NCBI GenBank assembly: GCA_038147755.1
Contig: JAYQTS010000014.1
Location: 1-64,000 of the forward strand
From: UBA5951 sp012269555
GTDB taxonomy: Bacteria > Pseudomonadota > Alphaproteobacteria > Puniceispirillales > Puniceispirillaceae
DNA length: 64,000 nt
Reading direction: 5' to 3'
How positions within the stretch are numbered: the stretch's first letter is position 1; each line of letters starts with the position of its first letter. Below, one piece after another: positions 37,483 to 46,631 of the stretch. The translations under genes and the position numbers were made by a program. The notes under the pieces were generated by a model. That model was not told the origin of the DNA. It ran no database searches and was given only the letters and a program-made list of their open reading frames with translations.

Positions 37483-38259
37483 ATGTCGCATGTCATTACC
37501 CGACCAAACAATAATACACGAAATCAAAATAGAGCAAGTAGACCTCTACAAGTAGCAGAGGCTATAAAAAACTTTGTAGTTACAGAAGCGCTTCAACCCG
37601 GAGATAAACTTCCCAATGAGGCTGAGCTTATAAAAAGGTTCAGTATGGCAAAAGGAACAATCAGGGAAGCAATGCGAATTCTTGAGGCACAGGGTCTTGT
37701 TAAGACTAGAACAGGGCCTGGAGGAGGATGTTTTGTGCATGAAGTATCAGAGAATAGAACACGAGCTTTACTCTCAAATTATTTTTATTTCAAACATCTG
37801 AGTATTACTGATATCTATCAAATTAGAAAAAAATTAGAGCCCGAGTTGGTTTCAAACTTAGCCGGTAAACTAACGAGAGAGGATATTGCAGAACTTGAAA
37901 CAATTATGGAAGAATATAAAACGCCGCCTCAAAACAAAGAAGAGGATAGAATTCATCATGAAGCATCTCTTCGCTTTCACTCCAAACTTGCTGAATATGC
38001 AAAGAATCATCTTCTTGGATTTATCATTGGTTTTATAGCAGAAACCTTATCAGAAATGACCACAAATCGTCGTCTTTTTGATTATCCAAACTTACAATTA
38101 TGGCGAGAAGGTAGGGAGTTTCAACTTAATTTATTAAAAGCTATTAAGTCCGGTGATTCCAAAAAGGCTAGTGAAATAATGACTAACCATATGAGTTTTG
38201 CTGAGAAATTAATGCAACAACAAGAGTTCAAGGTTGAGCGAAGGTTTAGTGATTTTTAA
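37483..38259 (+). CDS. FadR/GntR-family transcriptional regulator (FCD domain)
   Basis: 258 aa. N-terminal winged helix (LQPGDKLPNEAELIKRFSMA, GTIREAMRILEAQGLVKTRT), then an alpha-helical FCD ligand domain whose metal or ligand residues are suggested by RIHHEASLRFHSKLAE and the late TNHMSFAEKLM. Last gene of the dpp-like operon and overlapping the corrected dppF tail. It is likely the local repressor or sensor of the transporter and the divergent amidohydrolase operon, acting at the twin repeats at 32037-32068. Confidence 0.9.
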   Translation: MSHVITRPNNNTRNQNRASRPLQVAEAIKNFVVTEALQPGDKLPNEAELIKRFSMAKGTIREAMRILEAQGLVKTRTGPGGGCFVHEVSENRTRALLSNYFYFKHLSITDIYQIRKKLEPELVSNLAGKLTREDIAELETIMEEYKTPPQNKEEDRIHHEASLRFHSKLAEYAKNHLLGFIIGFIAETLSEMTTNRRLFDYPNLQLWREGREFQLNLLKAIKSGDSKKASEIMTNHMSFAEKLMQQQEFKVERRFSDF

Positions 38260-38307
38260 AACTTACTATTTGTAACAGGGATAATTAAGTTACTCATTGA
38301 TAGCGTG

Positions 38308-39405
38308 CTAATTAAGACGCTTTCCAGTGTCAGCGTCAAAATAAGAAACTTTATCCATATTGAAAGTAAATTTCATTTCTATACCTGTTTTAGCTTCTGT
38401 TTCTGCCTGAAGCCGCGCTGTTACTTCCTTTCCACCTAAGTTTATAAGAACGTAAGTATCAGCTCCGGCTGGTTCAACAACATCTACGTTACAGGAAGCG
38501 AGCTGAAGATTGCGCCCCTTCCTCAACTTTGAATCTCCTATATCCTCAGGTCGCAAACCAAGCACAATATTTTCTGGGAGTTTAGTTATGTTTTCGTCAT
38601 ATAAAGTAAGTGGTTTCCCAGTGTTTCTTTCTATAACGAACTTAGTTCCTTTCCCATTTTTTTTGGCCTTAGCTGGTATAAGATTCATGGCGGGTGAACC
38701 CATAAAATCAGCAACAAATAGGTTGGAAGGATGATTATAAATCTCTGCTGGAGTTCCAATTTGTTGAACTATACCCCCATTCATTACTACTATTTTTGTT
38801 GCTAATGTCATTGCTTCAATTTGATCATGGGTTACGTAAACCATAGATGCATTTAAATTTTGGTGGAGTTTTTTAATTTCTGTGCGCATCTCAACCCTAA
38901 GTTTAGCATCTAAGTTAGAGAGAGGTTCATCAAAAAGAAACAATTTTGGGTCACGAACAAGTGCGCGTCCCATAGCAACACGCTGGCGCTGGCCACCAGA
39001 AAGTTGTCCAGGGCGTCTGCTTAATAAAGATTCGATTTGAAGCTGTTTTGCCACTTCTAAAAGCTTCTTATCTCGCTCATTTTTTTCAATTCCACGAACT
39101 TTCATACCAAAAGTAATATTTTGACCAACCGTCATAGTTGGGTATAGGGCATAAGATTGAAATACCATTGCAATATCTCTATCTTTGGGGCTTATAGTCG
39201 TCATATCACGTCCATCAATTGCAATAGAACCTCCACTAATAGGCTCAAGTCCAGCTATGCAGTTTAGGAGTGTTGATTTTCCACAACCAGATGGTCCAAC
39301 CAGCACCAGAAAATCACCTTCTTCAATAGCAACATTTATATTGTTTAAGATATTTAGGGTTCCAAAATCTTTATTGAGATTTTTAATTTCTAAAATTTTA
39401 GACAT
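38308..39405 (-). CDS. Carbohydrate ABC transporter ATP-binding protein (UgpC/MalK type)
   Basis: 365 aa. ABC domain: Walker A GPSGCGKST, Q-loop VFQSYALYP, signature LSGGQRQR, Walker B LFLFDEPLSNLD, switch His VTHDQIEAM. A C-terminal TOBE/OB regulatory region follows from about 240 (VLGLRPEDIGD). Last gene of the minus-strand operon binding protein > permease > permease > ATPase, 5 bp after the second permease. Confidence 0.93.
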   Translation of the reverse strand: MSKILEIKNLNKDFGTLNILNNINVAIEEGDFLVLVGPSGCGKSTLLNCIAGLEPISGGSIAIDGRDMTTISPKDRDIAMVFQSYALYPTMTVGQNITFGMKVRGIEKNERDKKLLEVAKQLQIESLLSRRPGQLSGGQRQRVAMGRALVRDPKLFLFDEPLSNLDAKLRVEMRTEIKKLHQNLNASMVYVTHDQIEAMTLATKIVVMNGGIVQQIGTPAEIYNHPSNLFVADFMGSPAMNLIPAKAKKNGKGTKFVIERNTGKPLTLYDENITKLPENIVLGLRPEDIGDSKLRKGRNLQLASCNVDVVEPAGADTYVLINLGGKEVTARLQAETEAKTGIEMKFTFNMDKVSYFDADTGKRLN

Positions 39406-39410
39406 ATCAA

Positions 39411-40301
39411 TTAACCTTTTACAGAACCGGCTGTTAACCCACGAATGAAATATTTTCCGGCAATAATGTATACGAGAAGCGTTGGAAGAGCAGCAATAAT
39501 TGCTGCAGCCATATCTACGTTATATTCTTTAACACCAGTAGTTGAATTTACAATATTATTTAGGGCAACAGTAACCGGCTGAGTGCCAGCTTCTGAAAAC
39601 GAAACCCCAAACAGAAAATCATTCCAAATTTGTGTAAACTGCCAAATCACGGTTACAACAATAATTGGAAGTGATAGAGGGAGAAATATTGAGATAAAAA
39701 TTCTAAAAAAAGTTGCACCATCCATTTTAGCAGCTTTAACTAGTTCGCTCGGAATGGAAACATAATAATTGCGAAAGAAAAGAGTCGTAAAACCTATCCC
39801 ATAAATTACGTGAACAAACACAAGACCACTTATTGATCCAGCTAAATTTATTAATCCAAGTACACGAGCCATAGGTAAAAGAACAACTTGAAATGGAATG
39901 AAGCAGCCGAATAGCATAAGAGAAAAAATTAGGTTAGCTCCTTTAAATTTCCATTGTGATAAAACATATCCATTTAAAGCACCTATTAAGGTGGAAATTA
40001 TTACAGCGGGCACTGCCAAAAGAACTGAGTTCCAGAAGAAAGGTTTTAATCCCTCGCATTGTATGCCTGTACATGCACTTGACCATGCTGTTTTCCATGC
40101 ATCAAAAGTAATTTCTCGAGGCAAATCAATGAGTGAGCCTGTTCTAATTTCTTCTAGGCTCTTTAACGAAGTCGTTATCATAACAAAAAGTGGCATAAGA
40201 TAATAAATTGCAAAGATACCTAACAGGATAAATAATATACTTCTCATTATGAAATTTTGAATTTGTGGTTCGTTTTCATATTTAGAATTGATATTAGTCA
40301 T
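39411..40301 (-). CDS. Carbohydrate ABC transporter permease (MalG/GtsC type)
   Basis: 296 aa, six membrane segments, BPD_transp_1 domain. The cytoplasmic EAA-like loop is PSELVKAAKMDGATFFRIFI followed by SIFLPLS. The Cys-bearing periplasmic stretch AWSSACTGIQCEGLKPFFWN is typical of the glucose/mannose GtsC-like branch. It overlaps the preceding permease by 8 bp. Confidence 0.92.
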   Translation of the reverse strand: MTNINSKYENEPQIQNFIMRSILFILLGIFAIYYLMPLFVMITTSLKSLEEIRTGSLIDLPREITFDAWKTAWSSACTGIQCEGLKPFFWNSVLLAVPAVIISTLIGALNGYVLSQWKFKGANLIFSLMLFGCFIPFQVVLLPMARVLGLINLAGSISGLVFVHVIYGIGFTTLFFRNYYVSIPSELVKAAKMDGATFFRIFISIFLPLSLPIIVVTVIWQFTQIWNDFLFGVSFSEAGTQPVTVALNNIVNSTTGVKEYNVDMAAAIIAALPTLLVYIIAGKYFIRGLTAGSVKG

Positions 40302-41166
40302 TTTTCGCTCTCAATTCTGAATACAGATATGGAACCACAATCGCGAATACAACTGCCATCATAACCATTGCGGAACTAGCTGCTTGACCAATATTCCCGC
40401 GAGAAAAGGCCATGGTGTACATATACGTCGCTGGAAGGTCCGTAGCATAACCAGGGCCTCCGCCCGTGAGAGCAATTACGAGATCAAAACTCTTAATAGC
40501 AAGATGAGCAAGAACGATAAACGCGGATAAAAAAATTGCAGCCATGGAAGGTAAAATAATCGATGAATAAATACGCCATGTAGGAATTCCGTCAACTTGA
40601 GCGGCTTTAATTATCTCTTGATCTACAGATCTTAATCCAGCGAGAAAAAGAGCCATCACGAAGCCAGAAGCTTGCCATACCCCTGCCAATACAACTGTAT
40701 AAATTGCCATTTTGGGGTCTACTAACCAATTAAATGAAAAGCTTTCCCATCCCCATCCCTTTACCATTGCCTCAATACCGAGGCCAGGGTTTAATATCCA
40801 TTTCCATGCTGTGCCTGTAACGATCAGAGATAAAGCCATTGGGTATAGGTATATTGTCCGAATTACCCCTTCAGCCCGAATTTTTTGGTCTAATAAAATA
40901 GCTAATAAAAGACCAAGGAGCATAGAAATAAATATGAATAAAAATCCAAAAATAAATAAATTTGAAAACGCTACATCCCAACGAGGAGATTCAAACAATC
41001 TTTCGTACTGAATCATTCCCACTATGTCATATTTTGGTAATAGTTTAGATTTGGTAAAAGACACCCATGCAGTCCAACCAATAAAACCGTAAACAAAAAT
41101 TATGATTGCAACAAATGATGGTGCGAGAACTAATTTTGGTAGGTGTTTTTCAAACCATTCTGACAC
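40294..41166 (-). CDS. Carbohydrate ABC transporter permease (MalF/GtsB type)
   Basis: About 290 aa. First membrane segment LVLAPSFVAIIIFVYGFIGW, EAA-like loop DQEIIKAAQVDGIPTWRIYS. I chose GTG at 41166 because GGGGGA lies 7 bases upstream; a frame starting with TTG at 41181 would include that site. Pairs with the MalG-like permease. An intrinsic terminator stands between it and the binding-protein gene upstream. Confidence 0.9.
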   Translation of the reverse strand: MSEWFEKHLPKLVLAPSFVAIIIFVYGFIGWTAWVSFTKSKLLPKYDIVGMIQYERLFESPRWDVAFSNLFIFGFLFIFISMLLGLLLAILLDQKIRAEGVIRTIYLYPMALSLIVTGTAWKWILNPGLGIEAMVKGWGWESFSFNWLVDPKMAIYTVVLAGVWQASGFVMALFLAGLRSVDQEIIKAAQVDGIPTWRIYSSIILPSMAAIFLSAFIVLAHLAIKSFDLVIALTGGGPGYATDLPATYMYTMAFSRGNIGQAASSAMVMMAVVFAIVVPYLYSELRAKND

Positions 41167-41183
41167 AGCATTTCCCCCCAACG

Positions 41184-41216
41184 AAAAAAGTCCCTGTGCT
41201 TTGTAAGCACAGGGAC
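41184..41216 (-). terminator. Intrinsic terminator between binding protein and permease
   Basis: On the minus strand GTCCCTGTGCT (41216-41206) pairs perfectly with AGCACAGGGAC (41200-41190) around a 5-base loop and is followed by six T. It directly follows the binding-protein stop and precedes the permease, so it probably sets a high binding-protein to permease ratio by partial termination. Confidence 0.85.
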
Positions 41217-41224
41217 AATCTCAT

Positions 41225-42472
41225 TTACATGCTGTTTGCAACTGCGTTTGCAAGCATCTCAACTGCTTCACTTGAAGACATATCAGAATTAAAGTGAGCT
41301 GTCACAACATCAGTAATAGCGCCTGCCTGTGCTCCTCTTAGAGCCATTCCATGCGCATAAGACGGTAATAATGACCCGCCTGAATTACTTGCTGCCATGT
41401 CCTGCGCAGATGTATGAGCACATGGATCAAAATCATCTAGAGCAACATCAACACGTGCAGGAATAGAACCCTTGTTCATGTTGAACACTTTTTGGAAATT
41501 TTTACCAACAATTAATTCAGCAAGAAGCATCTGGCCAGCCTCTTTATCAGAACCATCCACATCAAACATTGCAAAACTATCAACGTTATATAAGAAACCA
41601 TCACCAGGTGTAGAGGCACATAAGAAGTCTATTCCAGGACGCTTTCCAGCAGCCAGAAATTCACCTTTTGCCCAATCACCCATAATCTGGAACGCAGCTT
41701 CACCATTCATAACCATTGCTGTTGCAAGATTCCAGTCACGACCAGAAAAATTGCTATCTACAAAACCGCGCATAGTGCGCATTTGGTCAAATACTGCCTT
41801 CATAGAGTCAGACTTGAGAGTATTCTGGTCTAATTCTACGAATGCCTTATGGAAAAACTCAGGTCCTCCGATTCCCAACGCAACTGCTTCAAATACTGTT
41901 GCATCTTGCCATGCTTGTCCGCCATGGGCTAATGGCGTGATGCCAGCAGATTTTAATTTATTCGCTGCAGCATTAAATTCATCCCAAGAAGTTGGCATTG
42001 AAATACCGTTTTCAGCAAGTACGGCGGCGTTTGCCCAAATCCAGTCAATACGATGCACGTTAACTGGTGCAGCACACCATGTTCCTTCACACTTCATATG
42101 GCCTGCAATAGAAGCTGGAAGAACATCTGACCATCCCTGGGATTCCGCAACCGAAGAAATATCGGCAAGCACACCTTCTTCGTACCATTCTTGAATAGCT
42201 GGACCTTTAAGCTGAACAGCTGTCGGCGCATTACCTGCTAGAACTCTTGCTCTAAGAGCAGTCATAGCTGCATCACCGCCGCCGCCAGCGACAGGCATAT
42301 CAGTCCATGTTCCTCCACGAGAAGCAAACTCTTCTTGTAATACCGCTACAGATTTGGCCTCACCTCCTGATGTCCACCAGTGTAAAACTTCTGCCTGTGG
42401 CTCAGCTTTGGCTAAACCTGCTATTGAAATGGTTAACGCAGCGGACGCTGCAATTAAAATTTTGTTATTCAT
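41225..42472 (-). CDS. Glucose/mannose-type ABC transporter binding protein
   Basis: 415 aa, SBP_bac_1 family. Signal peptide of about 22 residues ending AGLAKA. The mature start EVLHWWTSGGEAKSVAVLQ and features such as VNVHRIDWIWAN and QIMGDWAKGEF match GtsA-type glucose/mannose binding proteins. The ATG at 42472 has GGGAG 7 bases upstream; a longer TTG frame is rejected. Divergent from the two-component system at 42671. Ligand inferred from family, not proven. Confidence 0.9.
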   Translation of the reverse strand: MNNKILIAASAALTISIAGLAKAEPQAEVLHWWTSGGEAKSVAVLQEEFASRGGTWTDMPVAGGGGDAAMTALRARVLAGNAPTAVQLKGPAIQEWYEEGVLADISSVAESQGWSDVLPASIAGHMKCEGTWCAAPVNVHRIDWIWANAAVLAENGISMPTSWDEFNAAANKLKSAGITPLAHGGQAWQDATVFEAVALGIGGPEFFHKAFVELDQNTLKSDSMKAVFDQMRTMRGFVDSNFSGRDWNLATAMVMNGEAAFQIMGDWAKGEFLAAGKRPGIDFLCASTPGDGFLYNVDSFAMFDVDGSDKEAGQMLLAELIVGKNFQKVFNMNKGSIPARVDVALDDFDPCAHTSAQDMAASNSGGSLLPSYAHGMALRGAQAGAITDVVTAHFNSDMSSSEAVEMLANAVANSM

Positions 42473-42584
42473 TTTGTACTCCCTATTCAAAATGTTGAAT
42501 TAGGCATCTTCAGTTCGAAGGATTTCTGTTTCAATCAGAAAATGTTTTAATTTGTTCGCTATGTAATGAAAACTTGTCATTTTA

Positions 42585-42630
42585 TTACATAAAGTTACAT
42601 TAATCTGTATTTTGTTGCATATAGTTACAA
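42585..42630. promoter_or_regulatory. Five direct boxes at 10-bp spacing
   Basis: TTACAT at 42585, TTACAT at 42595, CTGTAT at 42605, TTGCAT at 42615 and TTACAA at 42625: each box starts exactly 10 bp after the last, on one face of the helix. OmpR-family regulators bind such phased direct repeats. The array lies in the 198-bp region between the binding-protein gene and the response-regulator gene, 40 bp before the latter. Confidence 0.6.
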
Positions 42631-42670
42631 AGTTAAAATTAAATCTGCATGTAAAGATAAAGAATTTTAA

Positions 42671-43408
42671 ATGGCGGTACAAAAAATACTCGTTGTTGAT
42701 GACGATGCTGAATTGAGAAAGATGATGGCCCACTTTCTTAGTAACAACGGGTTTATGGTATATACAGCTTCAACGGGCGCAGAAATAGAAAATTTTATTA
42801 ATCAAGGACGAATCGATCTTATTCTTTTGGATGTGATGCTTGGTGAGGAAAATGGTGTAGAATTATGCCGTAAATTGCGTGCTCAGCAAGATGTACCTAT
42901 AATATTTGTTTCGGCACTGGCAGCTGACCAACAACGAGTTGCAGGTTATGCGGTAGGAGCAGATGATTATATAGGAAAGCCATTTAACCTTGATTTATTG
43001 CTGGCAAGAGTAAAAGCAGTATTGAGGCGGGTTCAGCGTTCTTCATCATTAGCGTATAGAAGAAACATATATACATATCATTTTAAAGGCTGGAAATTTA
43101 GCAGCAAAACTTCTGAGGCATTCAATCCTCAGGGGGTTCAGGTTGCATTATCGCAGTTAGAGACACGGTTGTTAAAAGTTTTTCTAGCAAATCCTTTTAT
43201 TGTACTAACTCGAGATGAAATTGTTTCGGCAATGGATGTTACTAATGATGGGCAATCGATTTCAGATAATTCTGGGAGAGCTTTAGATGTTTTGGTTGGT
43301 CGCTTAAGAGGTAAAATAGAGATAAATCCCAAAAACCCAACTATTCTGAAGACTGAGAGGGGTATTGGGTATGTGTTTGCGACGGAAGTCACGCGGCAGG
43401 AAGAATAA
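42671..43408 (+). CDS. OmpR-family response regulator (GltR-like)
   Basis: 245 aa. Receiver domain with acidic D11 and D12, phospho-acceptor D54 (LLDVML) and K103 (IGKPF). The C-terminal winged-helix DNA-binding domain is from about 145 (LSQLETRLLKVFLANPFIVL, VGRLRGKIEI, TERGIGYVF). Its TAA stop shares an A with the kinase ATG. It stands beside a Gts-like transporter, as GltR/GtrS does beside glucose uptake genes in pseudomonads, so it likely controls sugar uptake. The sugar specificity is an inference. Confidence 0.92.
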   Translation: MAVQKILVVDDDAELRKMMAHFLSNNGFMVYTASTGAEIENFINQGRIDLILLDVMLGEENGVELCRKLRAQQDVPIIFVSALAADQQRVAGYAVGADDYIGKPFNLDLLLARVKAVLRRVQRSSSLAYRRNIYTYHFKGWKFSSKTSEAFNPQGVQVALSQLETRLLKVFLANPFIVLTRDEIVSAMDVTNDGQSISDNSGRALDVLVGRLRGKIEINPKNPTILKTERGIGYVFATEVTRQEE

Positions 43409-44858
43409 TGCACTTTTTCTCAAGTTTAAAAAGCCTTTCTTTAATATGGGTGATGGCTTCGATGTTCTTCGGAATAATTTCTGCCTCATTATGGTGGTAT
43501 TCAAGCATAGAATGGGAGAGACATTTACATAGGTCTTATGTTGCAGGCGTGGTTTTATTTGAAAACGTAAGAGCGGGTGAGAAATTAACAGAGAAGATAA
43601 ATGCGATACAACTCAACGGTCAATTATCAAAATTAGCAGATGCGGGGTTATTCACTAAGTTACCTGATGTTTCTGCTTCGGATTACATTACCCAATTATC
43701 TTTAGCCCCTCAAACAGGGGATATTAACTATAAAAATACTACTTCTCTTGCCGTGATATCTTCTGAACTTAAATATCCATTGGCGGACTTGAGAATAAGT
43801 GACACAAATTCAGTGGCTGAGAAATTTGGTGATGTAACAAGATTATTAGCTAGTTACTGTTCAGAGCCTATCGTGTACCTGAATTATGGAGACGGGAACT
43901 GGTTCAGAGTTGATGGAAATAAAATATGGGGATGTAAAGTGGCGCCCACAGATCGGCGTCTCTTATCAATTCTATTAATTTTCATTTCTTTAGTAATTTT
44001 GATTACTTTAATTTTGAATACAACTTCAGTATTCCAGACATTTGCTGACAATTTATCAAAACGCGGAGTAATTAAAGGCCCTAATCAATATGAGATGGAA
44101 GGACCTAAGAATTACGGACGATGATTGAGGCCATCAATAATTACCTTGAAATAGAGCAAGAATCCCTCTCTAGAAGAGCTAATTTTTTATCTGGTGTGAG
44201 CCATGATCTTGGCACTCCAGCAACGCGTCTCAGGTTGCGAGCCCAGACAATCAAAAACACCGAAATTCGTGATAAATTGAATAGTGATATAGACCAGATG
44301 ACTGGCATGATAGAATCAGTGTTGCTGTATACACAATCAGAAATGAAGTTAGAGGAGCTAAGGCAAATTTCTTTGCATTCTTTGGTAGATTCCGTTGTAT
44401 CCGATTTTCAAGATGCCAATCAGCCAGTTAAACTTATTGAACAAAATAAGTTATCAATTTCTTCAAGCACCATACTGTTCAACAGCCAGCCCAAATTACT
44501 AAAAAGTAATTTGTTGTCCTCTCGAAATATTATAGTTTATGCAAGACCCTTATCTATGCAAAGGGCAATTACCAATTTAATTGATAACGCATTAAAATAT
44601 GGGAGGAGAGCTGATGTATTCCTGACGGCTGACTCAAAAAAAGCTAAGATTATTATAGATGATTTTGGCAACAAAGAAACTGCAGAAAGTCTGTCAGAGC
44701 TCACGGCTCCTTTTCGAAGAGGTGATAACTCTAAAAATATTAAAGGTATGGGTATTGGACTTGCAATTGTTTCTACAATTGCGGAGCAGCATGGCGGAAG
44801 TTTAATTTTCGATCAATGGGAAAAGGGAATTAGAGCTATTTTGACTATTCCTAGGTAG
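43408..44858 (+). CDS. Sensor histidine kinase (GtrS-like), frameshifted
   Basis: First frame 43408-44124: membrane segment at 10-33 (LIWVMASMFFGIISASLWWY), a periplasmic sensor region of about 150 aa, then a second segment (LSILLIFISLVILITLIL). The second frame continues with H-box FLSGVSHDLGTP, N-box AITNLIDNALKYG and G-box GMGIGLAIV. At the join, AAGAATTAC reads as GPK-ELRTMIEAIN if one G is restored, the normal HAMP-to-kinase link. So one gene of about 483 aa with a single-base deletion near 44108. Partner of the regulator before it. Confidence 0.88.
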
Positions 44859-44904
44859 GTTATTTTTTCCTAAAGCATATAAGGGTGAAAATACGTACAT
44901 AAAT

Positions 44905-45620
44905 CTAGTTATCCTTTTTAACCGGTTTAAAATTTAAAGATTTGGTTGTTGGAGATAAATTTACTTCGTCAATATTTGTTCCAATTCTGGTATGCAATAA
45001 ATCATGAATTATTTTCGCGATATCTTCTGGTTCTATTGCGTTAGTTTCAGTTTCTTTTGGTTCAAAATTTAAGCTTTCAAAAAATGGTGTTCTAACAAAA
45101 CCTGGGTTTAACAAACAAACTCTTATTCCAGATGCTGCCACCTCATCTCTTAGGGCCTGACAAAATCCTCTTAAACCAAATTTAGCGGCAGAATATAGTG
45201 TACCCTTTTTCCCTCCTGATAAGCTTGATTCGGAGCCAATAATAAAAATAGTTCCATTTTTTTATATTTCATATGGCTTACCATGAACCGACATAGTGTA
45301 ATATGTGAAATTAGATTCACATTTAGAAAGTTTTGAATTTGTTTTGTAGAGAAATTTTCAATTGGTTGAAAATCTCCATAACCTGCATTACTGACAAAGA
45401 TATCAATATCTGGATGATTTTTTAAGATTTCATTTGATAGTTGAGGTAATCGCTCTATTTTTGACAAATCAGCGGTAATTGGCATATATAGTTCACTTTT
45501 ATGACTGAACTTTTCATGTTGTCTTGCCACCCCCACAACAGGGATATCATTTTTTAAAAATAATTCTGCTGTTGCTCTGCCAATTCCGCTGGAACTTCCA
45601 GTAATCAAAACCTTTTTCAT
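44905..45620 (-). CDS. Short-chain dehydrogenase/reductase, frameshifted
   Basis: SDR family. First frame from 45620: TGSSSGIGRATAELF (cofactor motif) and SNAGYGDF (NAG). A T7 run (A7 on the coding strand) at about 45256-45263 breaks the frame. With one base changed, the next frame reads NGTIFIIGSESSLSGGKKGT then LYSAAKFGLRG, giving the catalytic Ser and YxxxK, and joins the last frame (LLNPGFVRTPFF) ending at 44905. About 238 aa joined. Last gene of the GT2-nucleosidase-radical SAM operon. Substrate unknown. Confidence 0.85.
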
Positions 45621-45638
45621 ATTATAGGACTTTCAAAT

Positions 45639-46631
45639 TTAATTAGTGCAGTGAAAAATTTTAGTCTCTGGTAAATATTTATGGAGTTCTCTTTGAATAA
45701 ATGAGTACATGTCATTTTCAATTTCTTCACCGTATGAAACTACTTCATTATTTTCGTGCATTGGAAACGCAAAAAGACCAGAATCATTATGCAGGGTAGA
45801 AATCTTTTTATACATTTTTTTAGGAAATCTTAATAATCCATAACTAACAGAATGAACGCTGGATACCTTAACTTGAGACATAATATCAAAAATAAGTTCA
45901 GCATATTGGTTCTTCCAGTTTTTTGTGTAAATTAACGGGTCAAGCCGAAGGCCAATTTGCCAACCGCTATCAGCCAATTTTTTCATAGCATCAATGCGTC
46001 GTGCAATGGAGGGTGCTTTATTATCTAATTTGTTTGCAATTATGTGTGGTGATAAACTGAAAGCTATAATACAGTTTTTAATTGGGTTCCTTCTCAGCAG
46101 TGAACTTGTAACAATGCTTTTAGTTCTTAATTCTACTTCAACGTTTGGGTGCTGTTCAAAAAACTGTATTAAGTTATCAGAAAAACCACTTACTTTATCA
46201 AATGCAAGTGAGTCACAATCATAACCAGAGAAAAACATCTGGGTATCATTTTTATTTTTCTCAATAGTTTGAGAAATATGTTCAAAAAAATCCTCATAAT
46301 TAACAAATAAAACGAAATTAGCAGAAGAATATAGTCCTTGAAGAAAGCAATAATTACAATCGTAGAGGCAGTTATACATATGAGAAAAATAAAAATTTTT
46401 AGAAGAACTCATTCCAAAACCAGATGGGACGGGCAAAACAAAATTTTCATATTTTTTTGCTAAAATAAGTGCAGGGTTCTTTTTCTGTATTCTAAAATTT
46501 TGATTTCTAATATTAAATAATTCTTGAAAGCGCTCTATCGGAACCCAGTTAGCTTTTGGGAGTGCCTTTTTTACCCGTGATACAGCTGGATATTCCAAGA
46601 CATCCTCTTCAAAATAAACAGTGTCTATCAT
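45639..46631 (-). CDS. SPL-family radical SAM protein (spore photoproduct lyase-like)
   Basis: 330 aa. The radical-SAM cysteine motif is in YNCLYDCNYCFLQG (CxxxCxxC), preceded by FYFSHMYNC as in SplB-type proteins. FFSGYDCDSLAFD and IAFSLSPHIIANKLDNKAPS also match the family. The organism shows no sign of making spores, so classical spore photoproduct repair is unlikely; members in non-sporulating bacteria have unknown function. Its start overlaps the nucleosidase stop by 4 bp. Likely cytoplasmic, oxygen-sensitive [4Fe-4S] enzyme. Confidence 0.87.
   Translation of the reverse strand: MIDTVYFEEDVLEYPAVSRVKKALPKANWVPIERFQELFNIRNQNFRIQKKNPALILAKKYENFVLPVPSGFGMSSSKNFYFSHMYNCLYDCNYCFLQGLYSSANFVLFVNYEDFFEHISQTIEKNKNDTQMFFSGYDCDSLAFDKVSGFSDNLIQFFEQHPNVEVELRTKSIVTSSLLRRNPIKNCIIAFSLSPHIIANKLDNKAPSIARRIDAMKKLADSGWQIGLRLDPLIYTKNWKNQYAELIFDIMSQVKVSSVHSVSYGLLRFPKKMYKKISTLHNDSGLFAFPMHENNEVVSYGEEIENDMYSFIQRELHKYLPETKIFHCTN

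Noticed and set aside
41472..42194. 240-codon plus-strand frame
   Set aside because: Antisense to the sugar-binding protein gene, with no ribosome site and no recognisable domain.
44105..44124. Separate sensor protein and separate kinase with an ATGA overlap
   Set aside because: The second frame lacks a membrane segment and begins inside the HAMP-to-kinase linker; restoring one G gives a normal single kinase.
45639..46631. DNA repair by spore photoproduct lyase
   Set aside because: No spore genes are visible and the gene is in an operon with a glycosyltransferase and a nucleosidase, so the name alone should not be used for function.
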